Origin: Gemmatimonadota bacterium
Lineage (GTDB): Bacteria > Latescibacterota > UBA2968 > UBA8231
Reading direction: 5' to 3'
DNA length: 33,605 bases
Assembly (NCBI GenBank): GCA_002712305.1
Contig: PATE01000010.1
Location: 1-33,605, forward strand
Below are positions 31,198-33,605 of the stretch, piece after piece; within the stretch, counting starts at the first letter, position 1; each line of letters opens with the position of its first letter. The position numbers and the translations under genes were made by a program. A model generated the notes under the pieces. The model ran no database searches and was not told the DNA's origin. It was given only the letters and a program-made list of their open reading frames with translations.

Positions 31198-31920
31198 TTG
31201 CCTACCCGTCACGACGGCCGAGCCGTCAGCGACCTTCGCCCGGTTCATATCGAACCTGGACACATCAATACAGCTCCCGGGTCTGTACTGATCCGTATGG
31301 GCGAGACCCACGTGATCTGCACGGTCTCGGTAGAGGAACGGGTCCCTCCCTTCCTGGCGGGCACAGGGAAGGGGTGGTTGACGGCCGAATATGGAATGTT
31401 GCCAGGCTCTTCTCCTCGGCGGATCGCAAGGGAAGCCTCCACGGGCAAACCGAATGGCCGCACTCGGGAGATCCAGCGTCTCATCGGACGCAGCCTTCGA
31501 GCTGCTGTCGATCTGGAACGGATCGGTGAGCGAACGTTGTACGCCGACTGCGATGTGATCCAGGCGGATGGGGGGACACGAACCGCCTCGATCACGGGCG
31601 CTTTCGTGGCCCTATCGTTGGCCTGCCGACGTTTGCAGGAGGATGGCCTGCTTGACCAGTCGCCCCTGTTGGGTCCGCGATTGGCGGCGATCAGTGTCGG
31701 CATCGTGGAGGGCGTCGAAATGCTGGATCTGTGTTACAGGGAAGATGCCGCAGCCGAGACGGATATGAACGTGGTCATGCTCGAAGGCGGCGGGATCATC
31801 GAAATCCAGGCGACGGCCGAACAGGCGCCCTTTGATCGCCGCCAAACAGAGCAACTAATGGACCTGGCAGAGGCGGGGATAGGGCACCTCCACGCGGCCC
31901 AGGCCGACGCTCTTGCGTAG
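31198..31920 (+). CDS. rph: Ribonuclease PH
   Basis: The 240-aa phosphorolytic exoribonuclease trims the 3' ends of tRNA precursors before CCA. Family landmarks are complete: RHDGRAVSDLRPVHIEPG, FLAGTGKGWLTAEYGMLPGS (read in part), RREASTGK-type IAREASTGKPNGRTREIQRL, IGERTLYADCDVIQADGGTR, and ITGAFVAL. TTG 31198 is chosen because AGGAAG precedes it and the length then equals typical RNase PH. The longer open frame runs through the ATPase gene. It starts 14 nt after that gene. Confidence 0.95.
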   Translation: MPTRHDGRAVSDLRPVHIEPGHINTAPGSVLIRMGETHVICTVSVEERVPPFLAGTGKGWLTAEYGMLPGSSPRRIAREASTGKPNGRTREIQRLIGRSLRAAVDLERIGERTLYADCDVIQADGGTRTASITGAFVALSLACRRLQEDGLLDQSPLLGPRLAAISVGIVEGVEMLDLCYREDAAAETDMNVVMLEGGGIIEIQATAEQAPFDRRQTEQLMDLAEAGIGHLHAAQADALA

Positions 31921-31986
31921 CGGTAAGTGTCTGGTTTCTTTCCGGTTACCGGTGATACGACGGATTGAAAGAGGCGCTTTTAGGCC

Positions 31987-32016
31987 TTGACAGGTCGGCG
32001 GGGCCACGCATATGTT
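31987..32016 (+). promoter_or_regulatory. Promoter candidate of the sigma factor gene
   Basis: TTGACA (31987-31992, perfect -35), an 18-nt spacer and TATGTT (32011-32016) lie about 80 nt before the start codon. Confidence 0.5.
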
Positions 32017-32044
32017 TGGCAACCCCGCAACGGTGCACCCGCCC

Positions 32045-32072
32045 GGCTGCCGAGGTGATGTTTTCGGCGGCC
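32045..32072 (+). other. Leader hairpin upstream of the sigma factor start
   Basis: GGCTGCCGA (32045-32053) pairs with TCGGCGGCC (32064-32072) to give 9 bp with one G-T around a 10-nt loop. The ribosome site AGGAAAGG (32079-32086 region) lies just downstream and is left single-stranded. No T-run follows, so it is not a terminator. It may stabilise the mRNA or play a regulatory part. Confidence 0.45.
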
Positions 32073-32094
32073 ACTGAAGGAAAGGCGAGAGCCG

Positions 32095-32958
32095 ATGGCA
32101 GAAGCCCAAGCTAAAGCTTCCTTCTGGGACATGGACGACTCCCTCGGATCCTACCTTGGGGAGATCGCAAGCTCCAAACCTCTGTCCTCCGCCCAGGAAG
32201 TCGAGCTCGCACAGCGGATCAAGCAGGGCGACGAGGCGGCCCGCAATGAGTTGGTCGAAGCCAACCTGCGATTCGTCGTCGGCGTCGCCAAGCAATACCA
32301 GAAACGCGGGGTCCCATTGGCTGATATGATCAGTGCGGGGAATATGGGGTTGATCACGGCCGCTGAACGCTTCGACGAGAATCGTGGCTTTAAATTCATT
32401 TCCTATGCCGTGTGGTGGATTCGCCAGGCCATCCTGCAGACGCTGGCTGAGCAGTCGCGCACGGTGCGGCTGCCGCTGAACAAAGTCGGACTGCTCTACA
32501 AGATTTCGAAGGCATCGAGACAGCTGCGGCAGCAGCGCGCCGATGACCCGGCACCTGAAGAGATCGCCGCGGCCCTAGATGTGTCGGTGGAAGAGGTCAA
32601 GGAAACGATGTTGTGCGGGCGTTCGGTTCGCTCGCTGGACGCCACTTTCCGCGAAGAGGAAGCCCACTCCCTTCTGGATGTGATTCCCGATGATCGGCAG
32701 GAATCGCCAGAGATCATGGTGATGAAGGGATGTCTTCGTGGCCAGATCGATTCCGTTCTCGGCGACCTCGTAAATCGTGAGGCCGAGATCCTCAAGTTGT
32801 ATTTCGGTCTTGATGGTGAAGAGCCGATGACGCTCGACCAGATCGGCAAGCGGTATGGTCTGACCCGTGAGCGGGTCCGACAGATCAAGGAGAAGGCGCT
32901 GGACCGCCTGCGACACCCCATTCGCTGCGATCAGTTGCGCACCTACAGTCGGGCCTAA
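32095..32958 (+). CDS. rpoD: Sigma-70 family RNA polymerase sigma factor, RpoD-like without region 1.1
   Basis: The 287-aa protein has region 1.2 (SLGSYLGEIASSKPLSSAQE), region 2 with the core-binding and -10 elements (NLRFVVGVAKQYQKRG, MISAGNMGLITAAERFDENR, YAVWWIRQAILQTLAEQSR), region 3 (PLNKVGLLYKISKASRQLRQ), and region 4 with the -35 helix (TLDQIGKRYGLTRERVRQIK). The VWWIRQAI and ERVRQI signatures are those of primary or group 2 factors. Region 1.1 and the large non-conserved insert are missing. The primary sigma of Bacteroidetes is of the same length, so it may be the housekeeping factor here; it could also be RpoS-like. Start ATG 32095 follows AGGAAAGG. Confidence 0.9.
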   Translation: MAEAQAKASFWDMDDSLGSYLGEIASSKPLSSAQEVELAQRIKQGDEAARNELVEANLRFVVGVAKQYQKRGVPLADMISAGNMGLITAAERFDENRGFKFISYAVWWIRQAILQTLAEQSRTVRLPLNKVGLLYKISKASRQLRQQRADDPAPEEIAAALDVSVEEVKETMLCGRSVRSLDATFREEEAHSLLDVIPDDRQESPEIMVMKGCLRGQIDSVLGDLVNREAEILKLYFGLDGEEPMTLDQIGKRYGLTRERVRQIKEKALDRLRHPIRCDQLRTYSRA

Positions 32959-33030
32959 ACCACCCGGCGCCTTGGAGTAGGCTTGCCGAACGTTCTTGCC
33001 TGTTTGGGAAGCGTAGGTTAGCCAGGCCAA

Positions 33031-33050
33031 CAGTGCCGTCCCCGGCACTG
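33031..33050. terminator. Hairpin after the sigma factor gene
   Basis: CAGTGCCG (33031-33038) and CGGCACTG (33043-33050) form a perfect 8-bp stem with loop TCCC, 73 nt after the sigma factor stop. Only CGTTGTTCC follows, so it is a weak terminator at best. Confidence 0.45.
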
Positions 33051-33179
33051 CGTTGTTCCCCGGTCGACCCCATCGATCGGTGGTCTTGGTCCCATCCTCC
33101 CCAAGGCGAGCCTCTCGTGAGGACCGCCGACCGTCATCCACGGTGCGTCAAGCACTGTGTGTGACCCCCGTACTCATCG

Positions 33180-33197
33180 GTGACCGATGTGGGTCAC
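33180..33197. promoter_or_regulatory. Operator-like palindrome GTGACC-N6-GGTCAC
   Basis: A perfect 6-bp inverted repeat (33180-33185 and 33192-33197) with a 6-nt spacer lies about 43 nt upstream of the small ORF at 33240. The half-site GTGACC also occurs nearby in degenerate form (TGTGACCCC). A second self-complementary sequence, GATATATATC, follows at about 33212-33221. The rest of the stretch 32959-33239 holds no gene that I can support. Confidence 0.35.
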
Positions 33198-33239
33198 GAT
33201 GGGGATCAATCGATATATATCAACGAGGGGAATCGACCC

Positions 33240-33386
33240 GTGCCTGCTCAAGCTGTGGAGGAGGAGCTGTTGCGCTCCATCGAGGAAGTGGAAGACCGGA
33301 TCAAGGTTTTTCGAAACCGAGTCCGGGCTGTGTTGGCATCGGCACAGACAGACGGCACCGAAGAGGGTGGTGACGACGCCGTCTGA
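33240..33386 (+). CDS. Small 48-aa helical protein, unknown
   Basis: GTG 33240, preceded by GAGGGG about 9 nt upstream, opens a 48-codon frame. The first part is a strong amphipathic helix (VEEELLRSIEEVEDRIKVFR) and the tail is acidic (GTEEGGDDAV). The composition fits a small coiled-coil protein and the frame ends before a stem-loop. An in-frame GTG at 33180 would add 20 residues of unlikely composition. I do not recognise it. Confidence 0.45.
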   Translation: MPAQAVEEELLRSIEEVEDRIKVFRNRVRAVLASAQTDGTEEGGDDAV

Positions 33387-33438
33387 ATACTGGTGGACAT
33401 AGGGTTACCTGTGCGTCAGGTGGCCTCACTCACTGATA

Positions 33439-33478
33439 GAGGGGGATGGCATGGGTCATGTCATCCCCCTCGTCTGTT
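33439..33478 (+). terminator. Terminator-like hairpin after the small ORF
   Basis: GAGGGGGATG (33439-33448) pairs with CATCCCCCTC (33462-33471). An inner GCATG/CATGT extends this to a 15-bp stem around a 3-nt loop. It is followed by GTCTGTTTG, a modest T-run. Confidence 0.6.
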
Positions 33479-33537
33479 TGAATCTACCCTCTCAGAGTGC
33501 TACTTTAATAGGTCCCCTTGTCTGTTAACAATCCGCT

Positions 33538-33605
33538 GTGCCGAATTACCGGCCAGCGACTTCTTCTCTGCAGGCCAACCTGCCCATGCTCAGTGACGAA
33601 GAACT
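33538..33605 (+). CDS. Possible start of a further gene, cut by the window end
   Basis: GTG 33538 opens a frame without stops to the end of the window (MPNYRPATSSLQANLPMLSD, then EE). Its composition resembles a protein N-terminus. There is no good ribosome site, and ATG 33586 in the same frame is an alternative. Too short to identify. Confidence 0.3.
   Translation, partial: MPNYRPATSSLQANLPMLSDEE

Noticed and set aside
32015-32062. Riboswitch-like pieces upstream of the sigma gene (CCCCGCAACGGT as in cobalamin elements; GGCAACC...GGTGC as in SAM elements)
   Set aside because: The other conserved parts are missing: no AAAAGGGAA or B12-box equivalent, and no SAM-type 5' P1/P2 strand. The gene context does not suit either. 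A covariance-model search would settle it.
33393-33596. 67-codon frame near the right end
   Set aside because: It runs through the terminator-like hairpin, has a composition unlike a protein and conflicts with the better frame at 33538.

Overview
This window is a bacterial chromosome segment of moderately high G+C. It is densely coded, and I see no insertion sequence, prophage, CRISPR array or rRNA. Several traits fit an uncultivated, aerobic, Gram-negative lineage, perhaps of the FCB group (Latescibacterota-like or a relative). These traits are a full alternative complex III locus joined to a caa3-type oxidase, a TolC-type outer-membrane protein, a short RpoD-like sigma factor without region 1.1, and a glucarate dehydratase/PhyH pair. 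The placement is inference; no marker here names a phylum. TTG and GTG starts are common (glucarate dehydratase, serine hydrolase, RNase PH and others).

Layout. Positions 1-500 hold the remnant of a small gene with an in-frame stop, then tRNA-Lys(TTT) and a strong terminator. Positions 505-2879 (minus) hold a small membrane protein, a PhyH-family dioxygenase and a glucarate dehydratase. Positions 2956-8396 (plus) hold a small membrane protein, a TolC-family protein, a serine hydrolase, a DUF362 protein, a polyphosphate-glucokinase-like ROK kinase and a divergent GroES-like protein. This run ends at a hairpin (8447-8482) shared with the convergent respiratory operon.

Positions 21261 down to 8522 (minus) form one 12-gene respiratory operon: actA-B-C-D-E-F, a small membrane protein, sco, then oxidase subunits II (with fused cytochrome c), I, III and IV. 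Quinol is oxidised by alternative complex III. Electrons pass through its haems to the cytochrome c domain of subunit II, then CuA and haem a/a3-CuB, where O2 is reduced. Sco supplies copper to CuA. Subunit I has the Tyr-Ser motif of A2-type oxidases in place of the usual D-channel glutamate.

Positions 21566-22506 hold tRNA-Arg(CCT) with a near-consensus promoter, and a pentapeptide-repeat pseudogene broken by a frameshift and a nonsense codon. A DAACS dicarboxylate/amino-acid symporter and cysS diverge from about 23.9 kb. Positions 25588-28496 hold a tight three-gene operon: an unrecognised protein, a DUF815-type AAA+ ATPase, and a coiled-coil protein ending in a degenerate J-like domain. 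This is the best candidate here for an undescribed system. A 54-nt hairpin with a nearly perfect stem follows it. Positions 28700-29799 hold a small MerR-like regulator, glyoxalase I and tRNA-Leu(CAG), all on the minus strand. Positions 29839-32958 hold smpB, a zinc-cluster DnaC-like ATPase, RNase PH and the sigma factor. The right end has a possible 48-aa ORF, an operator-like palindrome, a hairpin and the start of a further possible gene.
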